Below the pieces are notes generated by a model. It ran no database searches. It was not told where the DNA came from and saw only the letters and a program-made list of their open reading frames with translations. From assembly GCF_000439085.1 (NCBI RefSeq), contig NZ_AUUA01000002.1, positions 186,001 through 250,000 of the forward strand: 64,000 nucleotides of DNA, written 5' to 3'. This document shows, in pieces, positions 29,902-42,233 of the stretch; position 1 is the stretch's first letter; every line of letters begins with the position of its first letter. The position numbers and the translations under genes are program-made. The stretch is from Leminorella grimontii ATCC 33999 = DSM 5078. Its GTDB lineage: Bacteria > Pseudomonadota > Gammaproteobacteria > Enterobacterales > Enterobacteriaceae.

Positions 29902-32337
29902 CTACAGCAGCTTCGCCAGCCGGTTGAGGTCAGACTGGATTGCCCCGGCCGTCACGTCTCGCCCGGCGCCGGGACCGCGAATAATCAGCGGATTGTCGCG
30001 ATACCAGCGGCTCTCGATAGCGAACAGGTTATCGCACGGCAAAAGCGACGCCAGCGGATGATCCTCCCGCACCGCCTCCACGCCGACCCGCGCCTTGCCG
30101 TTCGCTTCATATCGAGCCACGTAGCGAAGCACCAGCCCCATCTCGCGCGCCGCTTCCAGACGCTCCAGCATTTGCGCGTTCAGCGTCTCTGCCTGCTCGA
30201 AGAAGTGGTCTACGGAGCCTTCCTGAGCGTCCTGAGCCACCAGCGACTCAACGCGCACCTGATCCGGCTCGATGTCGTAGCCCGCTTCGCGAGCCAGGAT
30301 CACCAGCTTGCGCATGACGTCCTGCCCGGACAGGTCAACGCGGGGATCGGGTTCCGTCAGCCCCTGCTGCCACGCCTGTTCAACCAGCTCGGAGAACGGG
30401 ATCGTGCCGTCAAACTGCAAGAACAGCCAGGAAAGGGTGCCTGAAAAAATCCCGCTTAAAGAGAGGATGGTATCGCCGCTGTCGCGCAGATCGCGCACGG
30501 TATAGTTAATCGGCAGGCCTGCGCCTACGGTAGCGTTGTAAAGCCAGTGGCGACCGGTCTTGGCGAAGGCGTCGCGGATCTGGCGATACTCGTCGCCCGA
30601 AGACGCGCCGGCCAGCTTGTTGGCGCTGACGACGTGGAAACCATAGCTTGCGAAATCGAGATAGCGAGAGGCTAATTCCTGGCTCGCGGTAATGTCCAGC
30701 ACCACCAGATCGTCAAACGGATGATCGCGCATCCAGCCAAGCAGCGTCGCATCGTCCAGCGTCTGCGCCTCATCGTTAAAGAAGGCCAAAGCGCGGCTGG
30801 CATCCAGCCCCTGGTAGTCAAGCAGGCAGCGGCTGCTGTCCACCACGCCCGCCAGCAAGAATTCAAACCCGGTGCGGGCGGAGATATTCTTCTGCTCGCG
30901 GGCGAACAGCTCGAGCCAGCGCGAACCGATGTTCCCTTTGCCAAACAACACTAGTCCTATACGCTTCTCGGCGCGAAACAGGCTGGCGTGCAGCCCCTGA
31001 ATCAGGTGCTCCGTCGGCCCAACCCTGAGAACCGCCACAAGGCTGATGTCGTCCTCGGCGTGCCAAATAAACTCGACCGGCTGATCTTTTAACTGCTGAT
31101 AAAAACGGTGGCTGTGCAGCGGGTTTTTACACACGCCCGCGCCAACCAACGCCACCAGCGACAGCCCTTCGCGAAGCTGAAGCCGCCCCGGCAGCCGCGC
31201 GTCGCCCAGAATGCTCAGTACGCTGTTGACCACTTCAGACGTATAGCACAGCTGAAGGAGGCTGCGGTCGGCGTGCACGCCGGTCGCCAACGGCTTAACT
31301 TGAACGCGGTTAAGAATGCGTTCCACCTCTTTATGGATCTGAACAAAGTCGTGCTGCGGTTCAACCTGTAGCTCAATCAGGCAAACGTCGTCGTGGCTGG
31401 TGACAATTTTTGCGCCGGTGCCCGAAGCAAGCACGCGCTCAATGCGGGTTGAACCCTGCTCCGGCTGATAGCTGCACCGCAGTTGGAGATCGATATCGCT
31501 GCCGGAAACCGGCTGCAGCGTGCGGGCGTGAAGCACCGGCGCGGCAAGGCGAGCCAGCTCGCTGGCTTCATCCAGCCTCAGTAGAGGCAGCAGGCAAGCG
31601 TCTTTGACCTTACGGGGATCGGCGCTGTAGACCCCGGCAACGTCGCTCCAGATGGTGACTTTATCTACGCCGGCCAGCGCGCCGATTTGGGTTGCCGAGT
31701 AGTCGCTGCCGTTGCGGCCCAGCAGTACGGTTTCCCCCGCCTCACTGCGGGAAATAAAGCCGGTCACCACCAGCCGCTTGCCGGGATGCTGAGTTAAAAG
31801 CTGCTGTAATAAAGGGTAAGAACGGCCTTCATCCACCTGCGGCTGTGCGGAACGCTCTGCACGCAGAAAGTCGCGGGCGTCGAGCCAGGCGGATGCCATC
31901 TTTTTCTGGTTCAGTACCGCAGACATCAGGCGCGCGGACCAAATCTCGCCGTGCCCGACCACTTCGGCATACGCCGCGTCGGTCATCTCGCCGTCAAGCA
32001 GCGCGGCCAGCCGCTCGAGGTCGGCAATCAGCCGCGTCGTCAGCTCCGCGGCTTCAGCTTCCGGCAGCAGCCCGCTTATCAATCCGCTCTGATAGCGGCG
32101 AAGATCCTGCTGTACCTGATGAGCGGAAATCTTGTCATGCTGACTAAGCTGTAACCACTTAATCAACTGGTTAGTGGTGTTCCCCGCCGCGGATACCACC
32201 ATCATGTCCCCTTCGCGGCTGTACTCCGCCATAATGCCCGCAACGCGCTGATAGCACTTACAGTCAGCCAGGCTGCTGCCGCCAAACTTGTGCAGTTGGC
32301 GGCTGGCCGAAAGGCCGGCGGTTCCCGAAATACTCAT
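29902..32337 (-). CDS. metL: Bifunctional aspartokinase II / homoserine dehydrogenase II
   Basis: MetL catalyses the first and third steps of the aspartate pathway toward methionine. The 811-residue fusion (E. coli 810) has an N-terminal aspartokinase domain (HKFGGSSLADC), then ACT-like regulatory repeats around residues 310-450, and a C-terminal homoserine dehydrogenase beginning near residue 465 with the NAD motif LFGKGNIGSRW and the catalytic SANKLAGASSGDEY. In E. coli the enzyme is not feedback inhibited but is MetJ-repressed. It starts 16 bp after metB in the same operon. Confidence 0.97.
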   Translation of the reverse strand: MSISGTAGLSASRQLHKFGGSSLADCKCYQRVAGIMAEYSREGDMMVVSAAGNTTNQLIKWLQLSQHDKISAHQVQQDLRRYQSGLISGLLPEAEAAELTTRLIADLERLAALLDGEMTDAAYAEVVGHGEIWSARLMSAVLNQKKMASAWLDARDFLRAERSAQPQVDEGRSYPLLQQLLTQHPGKRLVVTGFISRSEAGETVLLGRNGSDYSATQIGALAGVDKVTIWSDVAGVYSADPRKVKDACLLPLLRLDEASELARLAAPVLHARTLQPVSGSDIDLQLRCSYQPEQGSTRIERVLASGTGAKIVTSHDDVCLIELQVEPQHDFVQIHKEVERILNRVQVKPLATGVHADRSLLQLCYTSEVVNSVLSILGDARLPGRLQLREGLSLVALVGAGVCKNPLHSHRFYQQLKDQPVEFIWHAEDDISLVAVLRVGPTEHLIQGLHASLFRAEKRIGLVLFGKGNIGSRWLELFAREQKNISARTGFEFLLAGVVDSSRCLLDYQGLDASRALAFFNDEAQTLDDATLLGWMRDHPFDDLVVLDITASQELASRYLDFASYGFHVVSANKLAGASSGDEYRQIRDAFAKTGRHWLYNATVGAGLPINYTVRDLRDSGDTILSLSGIFSGTLSWLFLQFDGTIPFSELVEQAWQQGLTEPDPRVDLSGQDVMRKLVILAREAGYDIEPDQVRVESLVAQDAQEGSVDHFFEQAETLNAQMLERLEAAREMGLVLRYVARYEANGKARVGVEAVREDHPLASLLPCDNLFAIESRWYRDNPLIIRGPGAGRDVTAGAIQSDLNRLAKLL

Positions 32338-32353
32338 TGCTTACCCCTTTGAC

Positions 32354-33502
32354 TTAGGCTTTAAACGCCTGTTCCAAATCGGCAATCAGGTCATCGCCGT
32401 CTTCAATTCCTACCGAAATTCGCAGCAGCCGATCTGATATTCCCGCCGCCGCTCTCGCCTGTTCAGACATGCCCGCGTGCGTCATCGTCGCCGCGTGGGA
32501 AATAAGGCTCTCAACGCCGCCCAGCGATTCCGCCAGTGTAAACAGCTTCAGCGCGCTGATAAAGCGCCGCATCGCCGCTTCGTCGCCGTCAAATTCAAAG
32601 CTCAGCATGGCGCCGAAACCGGACTGCTGTCGACGGGCGACGTCGTGCCCCGCATTGCCGGGCAAAGAGGGATGATACAGCTTTTTCACCCGCAGCTGGG
32701 TTTGCAGATAGGCCACGACGTCCAGCGCGTTCTGCTGCTGTTGCTTCATACGCGGAGCCAGCGTCCGCAGGCCTCTGAGCAGCAGGTAGCTGTCAAACGC
32801 CGCCGCCGTCACGCCGATATTATTCGCCCACCACGCCAGCTCTTCTCCCAGCGCTTCGTCTTTCACGATCGCGACGCCCGCCACCACGTCGGAGTGGCCG
32901 TTAAGGTATTTAGTGCAGGAGTGCAGCACGATGTCAGCCCCTAGCGCTAGCGGCTGCTGTAACACCGGGCTTAAGAACGTGTTGTCCACGGCGACCAGCG
33001 CTCCGGCCTGATGGGCGGCATGGCAGATTTTCGCAATATCGACCACCCGCAAAAGCGGATTGCTTGGCGTTTCCACCAGCACCAGCTTGGGCTTTTGCGC
33101 CAATGCCTGCGCCAGCGCCTCGTCATTACCCTGATCGACAAACAGTACCCGATAGGCGCCGCGGCGCGTTTGGCTGTCAAATAGCCGGTAGCTGCCGCCG
33201 TAGCAGTCGTGAGGAGCCACAAGCAGGTCGCCTGGCTTAAGCAGCGCGGTGCAAATAAGGTGAATCGCCGACATGCCGCTGCCGGTCAAAACTGCCCGAC
33301 ACCCCCCCTCCAGCTCGGCCAGCGCGGCCTGAGCAACGTCTCTGGTCGGGTTGCCGCGGCGAGAGTAGTCATGAGCGCGAGGTTGATTAAAATCGATGAA
33401 GTTATAAGTGCTGGAAAGATGGATCGGAGGAACAACGCAGCCGTACTGTTCATCTGAGTTGAGCCCGCCGCGTACCGCTATGGTTGCCTGTTTGCGCGTC
33501 AC
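32354..33502 (-). CDS. metB: Cystathionine gamma-synthase
   Basis: MetB joins O-succinylhomoserine and cysteine to cystathionine using PLP. The 382-residue protein has the Cys/Met-metabolism PLP motifs: YSRRGNPTRD near residue 50, the GSGMSAIHL phosphate-binding loop, DNTFLSPV, and the PLP lysine in LHSCTKYLNGHSDV near residue 195. It is the first gene of metBL, divergent from metJ, with four MET boxes between them. Confidence 0.97.
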   Translation of the reverse strand: MTRKQATIAVRGGLNSDEQYGCVVPPIHLSSTYNFIDFNQPRAHDYSRRGNPTRDVAQAALAELEGGCRAVLTGSGMSAIHLICTALLKPGDLLVAPHDCYGGSYRLFDSQTRRGAYRVLFVDQGNDEALAQALAQKPKLVLVETPSNPLLRVVDIAKICHAAHQAGALVAVDNTFLSPVLQQPLALGADIVLHSCTKYLNGHSDVVAGVAIVKDEALGEELAWWANNIGVTAAAFDSYLLLRGLRTLAPRMKQQQQNALDVVAYLQTQLRVKKLYHPSLPGNAGHDVARRQQSGFGAMLSFEFDGDEAAMRRFISALKLFTLAESLGGVESLISHAATMTHAGMSEQARAAAGISDRLLRISVGIEDGDDLIADLEQAFKA

Positions 33503-33564
33503 CTGAACTACCCCTTATGAAAGGAATCATAAACAATAGCGGATAAGATAATATCGAAAACAAT

Positions 33565-33596
33565 AGACGTCAATACTTCCAGACGTCTAAACTTCT
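33565..33596. promoter_or_regulatory. MET boxes between metB and metJ
   Basis: Four tandem 8-mers: AGACGTCA, ATACTTCC, AGACGTCT and AAACTTCT. One is perfect and one is 7 of 8 against AGACGTCT. MetJ bound here with SAM should repress both metBL and its own gene. Confidence 0.92.
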
Positions 33597-33723
33597 TGCC
33601 GTGTAGATTGAGGATAGCAAAAATATCCGCTAAAATTGTCATGGTATAGATATTAACTCGGTAAAGTGTGTTCCCTGTGAACTCACTTTCAAACTATCAG
33701 AAGGTCAATGATTAAGGTGCCCC

Positions 33724-34041
33724 ATGGCTGAGTGGAACGGCGAATATGTCAGCCCCTATGCTGAACATGGTAAAAAAAGCGAACAGGTCAAGAAGATCAC
33801 GGTATCTATCCCGCTGAAAGTCTTGAAAATCCTGACCGATGAACGAACTCGCCGCCAGATCAACAATCTGCGGCATGCGACTAACAGCGAACTGCTTTGT
33901 GAAGCGTTCCTGCACGCGTTTACCGGCCAGCCTTTACCGGACGATAACGATCTTCGCAAAGAGCGCAGCGATGAAATTCCGGAAGTGGCGAAAGTGCAGA
34001 TGAGAGAGAAAGGTCTCGATCCCGATACGTGGGATTATTAA
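33724..34041 (+). CDS. metJ: Methionine repressor MetJ
   Basis: MetJ is a ribbon-helix-helix dimer that binds MET boxes when loaded with S-adenosylmethionine. The 105-residue protein equals E. coli in length. The DNA-contacting beta-strand is in [29 protein letters not shown] (residues about 22-50). It is divergent from metBL and shares their operator, so it is autoregulated. MET boxes of the window are at 29758-29781 and 33565-33596. Confidence 0.98.
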   Translation: MAEWNGEYVSPYAEHGKKSEQVKKITVSIPLKVLKILTDERTRRQINNLRHATNSELLCEAFLHAFTGQPLPDDNDLRKERSDEIPEVAKVQMREKGLDPDTWDY

Positions 34042-34150
34042 TCTTAAGCGTCGCGGCCGCAGAAAAATAAATAACGCAGCGGCTGCGGGACGTTGCTCGG
34101 CGCCGTTTTAAGCTTAAGTGAGAACGAATAGACAGAATCAGTAGAAATGA

Positions 34151-34177
34151 AAAAGGCGCCGAATCGCGGCGCCTTTT
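34151..34177. terminator. Bidirectional terminator metJ / rpmE
   Basis: An 11-bp perfect stem AAAAGGCGCCG / CGGCGCCTTTT with A- and T-tracts on both sides lies between the convergent genes. Confidence 0.9.
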
Positions 34178-34195
34178 TTCGTGCTCAAGTAAATA

Positions 34196-34411
34196 TTACT
34201 TAGAGCCGCCAACCATATTGAAACGCTTGTTGAAGCGATCGACACGGCCGCCGGTCGCAACGTCACGCTGCTTGCCGGTGTAGAACGGATGGCATTCGCC
34301 ACATACGTCCAGGTTCAGGTCGTGACCTACGGTTGAGTGAGTTTTGATGACATTACCGCAAGAACAGGTTGCCGTAATCTCTTTGTATTCTGGATGGATA
34401 CCTTGTTTCAT
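34196..34411 (-). CDS. rpmE: 50S ribosomal protein L31 (zinc-binding form)
   Basis: L31 bridges the ribosomal subunits. The 71-residue protein keeps the four zinc-ligand cysteines (CSCGN and [15 protein letters not shown]), so it is the zinc-containing C+ paralogue and not the zinc-independent YkgM type. AGAGAGGTTTCATC precedes ATG 34411 on the coding strand. It is convergent with metJ and divergent from priA, as in E. coli. Confidence 0.98.
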   Translation of the reverse strand: MKQGIHPEYKEITATCSCGNVIKTHSTVGHDLNLDVCGECHPFYTGKQRDVATGGRVDRFNKRFNMVGGSK

Positions 34412-34480
34412 GATGAAACCTCTCTAAAGTCGTATCGCTATACGGTCACCGATTTGCCGTACACCATACGAGATAAATAA

Positions 34481-36829
<2,349 letters not shown>

Positions 36830-36985
36830 TCCACATATTATTGGGAGCCTGCTCTAAAAAACTTAGCAAGTGCATACTCTTTAGAAGAAAAATCGCTTAC
36901 AACTATTGATAATTACTCTAAATAATTCGAGTAAACGGTAGGTGATAAAAGCCATAGCGCTGAATCTCTCTGGGAGTACCCTATC

Positions 36986-38002
36986 TTGGAACAGTTAAAA
37001 ACGCTTGCGGGCGTCACGATGAAAGACGTGGCGGCGCACGCCGGTGTCTCGACGGCGACCGTTTCGAGAACGCTGATGATGCCGGACAAAGTCTCAGCAC
37101 AGACGCGCGATAAGGTTGAACAGGCCATCGCCCTGACGGGATACGTTCCCGCCTCGCAAACTAAAAGCGCCCGCCAAAAGGGCAACCGCGTTCTACTGGT
37201 GATGGCGCAGGACATTACCGATCCCTTTTCAACCGACGTAATGCAGGGGATCCAGGAAACGGCGGCGGAATTCGGCTATACCGTGCTGTTTCTGGACAAC
37301 CGACGCCAGCCGGTCGATAGGGAAACGCTGTCCACCATTATGCGGCAGGCCAACGGCGCAATCCTTCTGGACGCCAACTTTCCGTTTGCTCTGAGCGCCG
37401 AAGAGAGCTCGCAGTTCCCACCGATGGTCATGGCCAACGAATACCTGCCCGAGCTAAAGCTGCCGACGATTCACATAGACAACCTGACCGCAGCCTTCAA
37501 CGCCGTAAGCTACTTACAGCACATCGGCCATAGCCGCATCGCCTGCATCTGCGGCCCGGCGCACCTGCATTTGAGCCACTATCGGCAGCAGGGCTACGTT
37601 CAGGCGCTCCAGCGCGGCGGCATTGCAATAGAGAGAAGCTACATTCTGGAAGGCCCTCTCTCGTTTGAAAGCGGCGCCAGCGCGCTGTCTCGGCTCATGG
37701 CGCTCCCCCAGCCGCCCAGCGCTATTTTTTGCCACAGCGATATCGTCGCCATCGGCGCAATCCATCAGGCTAAAAAGCAGGGGTTAAAGATCCCGCAGGA
37801 TCTCTCTATCATCGGCTTTGACGACATCGCCCTGGCAAGATACGCCGACCCGCCGCTAACCACGGTTGCCCAGCCGCGCTACCAAATAGGCCAGCAGGCG
37901 GTACTAATGCTGCTGGAACAGCTGAGAGGAAGCCCGTCGAAAAGAAACTCTGTGCTGCTCGACAGCGAGCTTATCGTTCGCGAGAGCACGGCATCGCTAT
38001 AG
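36986..38002 (+). CDS. cytR: LacI-family transcriptional repressor CytR
   Basis: CytR represses nucleoside uptake and catabolism genes together with CRP and is relieved by cytidine. The 338-residue protein has the LacI HTH (VTMKDVAAHAGVSTATVSRTLMMPDKVS, residues about 10-37), then a periplasmic-binding-protein-like core with PPMVMANEYLPEL and IFCHSDIVAIGAI, ending LIVRESTASL. The likely start is TTG at 36986, with GGGAG ten bases upstream. ATG 37019 would begin just at the HTH and remove the N-terminal extension. Adjacent to priA and ftsN, as in E. coli. Confidence 0.93.
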   Translation: MEQLKTLAGVTMKDVAAHAGVSTATVSRTLMMPDKVSAQTRDKVEQAIALTGYVPASQTKSARQKGNRVLLVMAQDITDPFSTDVMQGIQETAAEFGYTVLFLDNRRQPVDRETLSTIMRQANGAILLDANFPFALSAEESSQFPPMVMANEYLPELKLPTIHIDNLTAAFNAVSYLQHIGHSRIACICGPAHLHLSHYRQQGYVQALQRGGIAIERSYILEGPLSFESGASALSRLMALPQPPSAIFCHSDIVAIGAIHQAKKQGLKIPQDLSIIGFDDIALARYADPPLTTVAQPRYQIGQQAVLMLLEQLRGSPSKRNSVLLDSELIVRESTASL

Positions 38003-38123
38003 CCGCGCCCGGTAAAAACGGGGTGGTAACGTTAGGTAACTAAACACAATCTAGCCAAGGTCTTGCATATTACGTACTATAAGGCACCGTTTTATTCATT
38101 TTCGACAATAGACAAGAGTCATA

Positions 38124-38897
38124 GTGGCACAACGAGATTACGTCAGCCGCGGCCGTTCAAGCTCGCGGGGCAAAAAAAACAGTAAAAGCAAAAAGAAAAA
38201 AAGCGCATCGGGGGCGGCTTCTAAGCTGATGATTGTGCTCGCCGTTGCCGTTTTGGTCGTCTTCGCCGGCGGCCTTTACTACATTACGCAAAATAAATCC
38301 GTACCGGAACCGCAGACGAGCGGCCCGGCCGCAACGCAAGGCAACGGGCTGCCGCCAAGGCCGACCAACCGCTGGACTTATATTGAAGAACTGGAAAACC
38401 GCCAGGTAACCAACTCGCCAAACTCGGGAGCCGCTCAGCCGCCGCTTTCACAGCAGCCGCAGCTCACGGCGGAACAGCGTAAGGCGCTGGAGCAGATCCA
38501 GTCCGATATGCAAAAGCCGCCTGCGTCTCAACCCCGCACCGAGGCAGCCACTAATCCGGCGACGTCCAGAGACGGCGGCAGCAGGCCTGCATTAAACGCG
38601 GCGGAGTCCAACGCGCCCAAATCAACGACGCCTCCGGCGCCGACAGTCCAAACTACCGCGCAGGCTAAAAATCAGCGCTGGACTATCCAGTGTGGCTCTT
38701 TCCGTACCGCAGAGCAGGCGGATTCGGTAAAGGTGAAGCTCGCGTTTGCGGGCTTTGAGAGCCGCATTAGCGCCAGCGGCGGGTGGAATCGCGTCATACT
38801 TGGTCCATATTCTAATCGGGACGGCGCAGACAAAACTTTACAACGGCTGAAAAGCGCCGGAATGGGCAGCTGCATTCCCGTTGCAGCAGGAAACTAG
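38124..38897 (+). CDS. ftsN: Cell division protein FtsN
   Basis: FtsN is a bitopic inner-membrane protein that triggers septal peptidoglycan synthesis and binds denuded septal glycan. The 257-residue protein, shorter than the 319 residues of E. coli, has a basic cytoplasmic tail (RGKKNSKSKKKKS), one membrane segment (about residues 34-56), the essential periplasmic segment PPRPTNRWTYIEELENRQV, a long Pro/Gln/Ala-rich linker and a C-terminal SPOR domain (RWTIQCGSFRTAEQA..., about 185-257). The start is GTG 38124. The shortening lies in the linker. Confidence 0.95.
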   Translation: MAQRDYVSRGRSSSRGKKNSKSKKKKSASGAASKLMIVLAVAVLVVFAGGLYYITQNKSVPEPQTSGPAATQGNGLPPRPTNRWTYIEELENRQVTNSPNSGAAQPPLSQQPQLTAEQRKALEQIQSDMQKPPASQPRTEAATNPATSRDGGSRPALNAAESNAPKSTTPPAPTVQTTAQAKNQRWTIQCGSFRTAEQADSVKVKLAFAGFESRISASGGWNRVILGPYSNRDGADKTLQRLKSAGMGSCIPVAAGN

Positions 38898-38997
38898 CCC
38901 TTTTATTTCAATTAATTGCTAATCAGGGCCCGGTAGGAACATCCGACGGGCCAGCGTGGCTACGCCCGCTTAGGGTAAAAGATTGTTCGCGCGCTAG

Positions 38998-39028
38998 GGT
39001 TGAAATCCCCGCTTCGCTTCCCCATCTA
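38998..39028 (+). promoter_or_regulatory. Sigma-32 heat-shock promoter of hslVU
   Basis: A GGTTGAA -35 (TTGAA at 39000-39004) and a CCCCATCT -10 (39020-39027) are 15 bp apart. This fits the RpoH consensus CTTGAA-N-CCCCATnT, and the position matches the known heat-shock control of hslVU in E. coli. It begins 96 bp before hslV. Confidence 0.75.
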
Positions 39029-39093
39029 CATTTCCAATACCCTGCTCCATTTAACGCAGGCCTCTTTTCCTATCAGCTAGCGAGGATAAACAC

Positions 39094-39624
39094 GTGACAA
39101 CAATTGTAAGCGTCCGCCGTAACGGTCATGTGGTAATAGGTGGTGATGGTCAGGTCACACTGGGCAACACCGTAATGAAAGGGAATGCCCGTAAAGTCCG
39201 TCGCCTGTACAACGAGCGCGTTATTGCCGGTTTTGCCGGCGGCACTGCGGACGCCTTTACGCTGTTTGAACGCTTCGAACGCAAGCTGGAAATGCATCAG
39301 GGCCACCTGACCAAAGCGGCGGTGGAACTGGCGAAAGACTGGCGGACCGACCGCATGCTGCGTCGCCTTGAAGCGCTGCTGGCCGTTGCGGATGAAACCG
39401 CGTCGCTCATCATTACCGGCAACGGAGACGTCGTGCAGCCAGAAAACGACCTGATCGCCATCGGTTCCGGCGGCCCCTACGCGCAATCCGCCGCCAGAGC
39501 ACTGTTGGAAAATACCGACCTGAGCGCGCGCGACATCGTCGAAAAATCGCTGTCCATTGCCGGCGACATCTGTATCTATACCAACCGTTTCCAAACGATT
39601 GAAGAACTCAGCTCTAAAGAATAA
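39094..39624 (+). CDS. hslV: ATP-dependent protease peptidase subunit HslV
   Basis: HslV is the proteasome-like peptidase of the HslUV (ClpQY) complex. The 176-residue protein starts at GTG 39094 as [11 protein letters not shown], placing the catalytic Thr directly after the initiator Met. It keeps [23 protein letters not shown] and [19 protein letters not shown] lies upstream. It is 11 bp ahead of hslU, so they form one operon under the sigma-32 promoter. Confidence 0.98.
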   Translation: MTTIVSVRRNGHVVIGGDGQVTLGNTVMKGNARKVRRLYNERVIAGFAGGTADAFTLFERFERKLEMHQGHLTKAAVELAKDWRTDRMLRRLEALLAVADETASLIITGNGDVVQPENDLIAIGSGGPYAQSAARALLENTDLSARDIVEKSLSIAGDICIYTNRFQTIEELSSKE

Positions 39625-39635
39625 GGATCGGTATC

Positions 39636-40967
39636 ATGTCTGAAATGACTCCTCGCGAGATAGTCAGCGAACTCGACGGCTACATTATCGGCCAGGGCAA
39701 AGCCAAGCGCGCCGTGGCCATCGCGCTGCGTAACCGCTGGCGCCGCATGCAGCTTAACGACGAGCTGCGCCACGAAGTGACGCCCAAAAACATTCTGATG
39801 ATCGGGCCTACCGGCGTCGGTAAAACCGAAATCGCCCGCCGTCTGGCGAAACTCGCCAACGCGCCTTTTATTAAGGTTGAAGCGACCAAGTTCACCGAAG
39901 TGGGCTACGTCGGCAAAGAGGTTGACTCTATTATCCGCGATCTTGCCGATGCGGCCGTTAAGATGGTGCGCCAGCAGTCGGTGGAAAAGATGCGCTACCG
40001 CGCCGAAGAGCTGGCGGAAGAGCGTATTTTAGACGTGCTTATCCCGCCAGCCCGCGACAACTGGGGCCAGACGGAAAGCAATCAGGAAAGCTCTACCGCC
40101 CGTCAAGCGTTTCGCAAAAAGCTGCGCGAAGGCCAGCTGGACGATAAAGAGATTGAAATCGAGCTGACCGCAGTGCCGATGGGCGTTGAAATCATGGCGC
40201 CTCCGGGCATGGAAGAGATGACCAACCAGCTCCAGTCCATGTTCCAAAACCTCGGCGGCCAGAAGCAGAAGCCGCGCAAGATGAAGATCAAGGACGCCTT
40301 CAAGGCGCTTATCGAAGAAGAGGCCGGTAAGCTGGTTAACCCTGAAGAGCTAAAACAGCAGGCTATCGACGCCGTTGAACAGCACGGTATCGTGTTTATC
40401 GACGAGATCGATAAAATCTGTAAGCGCGGCGAAGTCTCCGGGCCGGACGTTTCCCGCGAAGGCGTTCAGCGCGACCTGCTGCCGCTGGTGGAAGGCTGTA
40501 CGGTCTCGACCAAGCACGGTATGGTAAAAACCGACCACATTCTGTTTATCGCCTCCGGCGCGTTCCAGACGGCAAGCCCGTCCGATCTGATCCCTGAACT
40601 GCAAGGACGTCTGCCCATCCGCGTTGAGCTGCAGGCGCTGACGACGGAAGACTTTGAGCGCATCCTGACCGAGCCCAGCGCGTCGCTGACCGAACAGTAC
40701 AAAGCGCTGATGGCGACGGAGGGCGTAACGGTGAACTTCCAGCCTGACGGCATTCGCCGCATCGCCGAAGCCGCCTGGCAGGTTAACGAAAGTACGGAAA
40801 ACATCGGCGCGCGTCGCTTGCATACGGTTATGGAACGCCTGATGGAAGAAATTTCCTACGACGCCAGCGAGAGCGGCGGCGCGGTCATCACTATCGACGC
40901 GCAGTACGTCGGCGATCATCTGGACGAACTGGTGGCCGATGAGGATCTGAGCCGCTTTATTCTATAA
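39636..40967 (+). CDS. hslU: ATP-dependent protease ATPase subunit HslU
   Basis: HslU is the AAA+ unfoldase that feeds substrates to HslV. The 443-residue protein has Walker [10 protein letters not shown] near residue 57, the GYVGKEV pore loop, an intermediate domain (about 110-245), Walker [10 protein letters not shown] and a C-terminal tail ending LSRFIL that inserts into HslV. Length equals E. coli HslU. It overlaps nothing and is followed by a 228-bp spacer before menA. Confidence 0.98.
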   Translation: MSEMTPREIVSELDGYIIGQGKAKRAVAIALRNRWRRMQLNDELRHEVTPKNILMIGPTGVGKTEIARRLAKLANAPFIKVEATKFTEVGYVGKEVDSIIRDLADAAVKMVRQQSVEKMRYRAEELAEERILDVLIPPARDNWGQTESNQESSTARQAFRKKLREGQLDDKEIEIELTAVPMGVEIMAPPGMEEMTNQLQSMFQNLGGQKQKPRKMKIKDAFKALIEEEAGKLVNPEELKQQAIDAVEQHGIVFIDEIDKICKRGEVSGPDVSREGVQRDLLPLVEGCTVSTKHGMVKTDHILFIASGAFQTASPSDLIPELQGRLPIRVELQALTTEDFERILTEPSASLTEQYKALMATEGVTVNFQPDGIRRIAEAAWQVNESTENIGARRLHTVMERLMEEISYDASESGGAVITIDAQYVGDHLDELVADEDLSRFIL

Positions 40968-41195
40968 CCAATCTCTCCCTGCTATTTACGGGAAGCCCCC
41001 GCTTCCCGTAAACTTACCCGCTTTCCCGGTTTTATCACCAAAATACGTTGCTCCTAAGTCCATTTGCGCCTCTATGGACGAATTATTTGGCAGATATGCC
41101 CCGGAATCAAAGCAAGCTCTCGTTAATTTTCCTATAATACGCGTATAATTAGCGGTTAGCTGTTCATTACGCACTGAAGTTTATATTTAAAAACC

Positions 41196-42113
41196 ATGAG
41201 CCAAACTCACTCAACAAGTCAAGCTACCGCCTGGATTGAGAGCCTGCGGCCTCGTACGCTTCCGCTGGCCTTAGCCTCGATCGTTACGGGATCCGCACTC
41301 GCCGCCTGGATGAACCACTTTAGCCTGGGCATTGCGCTTATGGCGCTTTTAACTGCTGCGCTGCTGCAGATTCTGTCTAACCTGGCGAACGACTACGGCG
41401 ATGCCGTGAAGGGCAGCGATACCGAAGCGCGCATCGGCCCCAACCGCGGCATGCAAAAGGGGCTTATCACCCTGCCTCAAATGAAACGGGCGCTGTGGCT
41501 TGTCATCGGCCTGACGGTGCTTTCCGGCATTGGCCTTATCGCCATTGCCTGCCAAAAGCCGGAAGACATTATCGGCTTTTTGGTGCTCGGGCTTTTGGCC
41601 ATCGTCGCGTCCATCACCTATACCGTCGGACGCAAGCCTTACGGCTATATGGGACTTGGCGACATTTCCGTACTGATTTTCTTTGGCTGGCTGAGCGTAG
41701 CCGGCACCTACTACCTTCAGGCCGGCACGTTCGACACGGTTGTCATGCTGCCCGCAACGGCCTGCGGCCTGCTGGCGGTCGCGGTGTTGAACATCAACAA
41801 CCTGCGTGATATCGATAACGACCGCATGAACGGCAAAAATACGCTGGCCGTGCGCTTAGGCCCCGTATGGGCGCGGCGCTATCACTTCCTGTTGCTGGCA
41901 GGCGCCCTGCTTTGTCTGGTGCTGTTCGCCCTGTTTGACCTGCGCAGCTGGAGCGGCTGGCTGTTCATTCTGGCGGCCCCGCTGCTGTTTCGCCACGCGG
42001 TATACGTGCTCCACGAACAAACGGCAATCGCCATGCGCCCGATGCTTGAGCAAATGGTTAAGGGCGCGCTGCTGACCAACATCCTTTTTGCTATCGGCGT
42101 CGTGCTCAGCTAA
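41196..42113 (+). CDS. menA: 1,4-Dihydroxy-2-naphthoate polyprenyltransferase
   Basis: MenA joins a polyprenyl chain to DHNA, giving demethylmenaquinone. The 305-residue polytopic membrane protein has the two UbiA-type Asp-rich motifs NDYGDAVKGSDTEARIG (near residue 65) and NNLRDIDNDRMNGKNTLAVRLG (near residue 205), with about eight hydrophobic segments. Menaquinone feeds the anaerobic fumarate pathway that dcuB and fumB of this window also serve, though the two loci are far apart. Confidence 0.97.
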   Translation: MSQTHSTSQATAWIESLRPRTLPLALASIVTGSALAAWMNHFSLGIALMALLTAALLQILSNLANDYGDAVKGSDTEARIGPNRGMQKGLITLPQMKRALWLVIGLTVLSGIGLIAIACQKPEDIIGFLVLGLLAIVASITYTVGRKPYGYMGLGDISVLIFFGWLSVAGTYYLQAGTFDTVVMLPATACGLLAVAVLNINNLRDIDNDRMNGKNTLAVRLGPVWARRYHFLLLAGALLCLVLFALFDLRSWSGWLFILAAPLLFRHAVYVLHEQTAIAMRPMLEQMVKGALLTNILFAIGVVLS

Positions 42114-42233
42114 ACGCGCCAATTTTGCACTATGTCCCCAAAGTCAGGCGGATGGCTTTGCTATCCGCTTAAGCTGTGGGCTATACTGGCATTTCCGACG
42201 GTAAACCAACGACACCAACAGGCGACGATATTT

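Noticed and set aside
36913-36934. TTACTC-N10-GAGTAA inverted repeat upstream of cytR
   Set aside because: It is short with a 10-base AT-rich loop and has no match to a LacI-type operator I can name. It may be a fragment of a common enterobacterial intergenic repeat.
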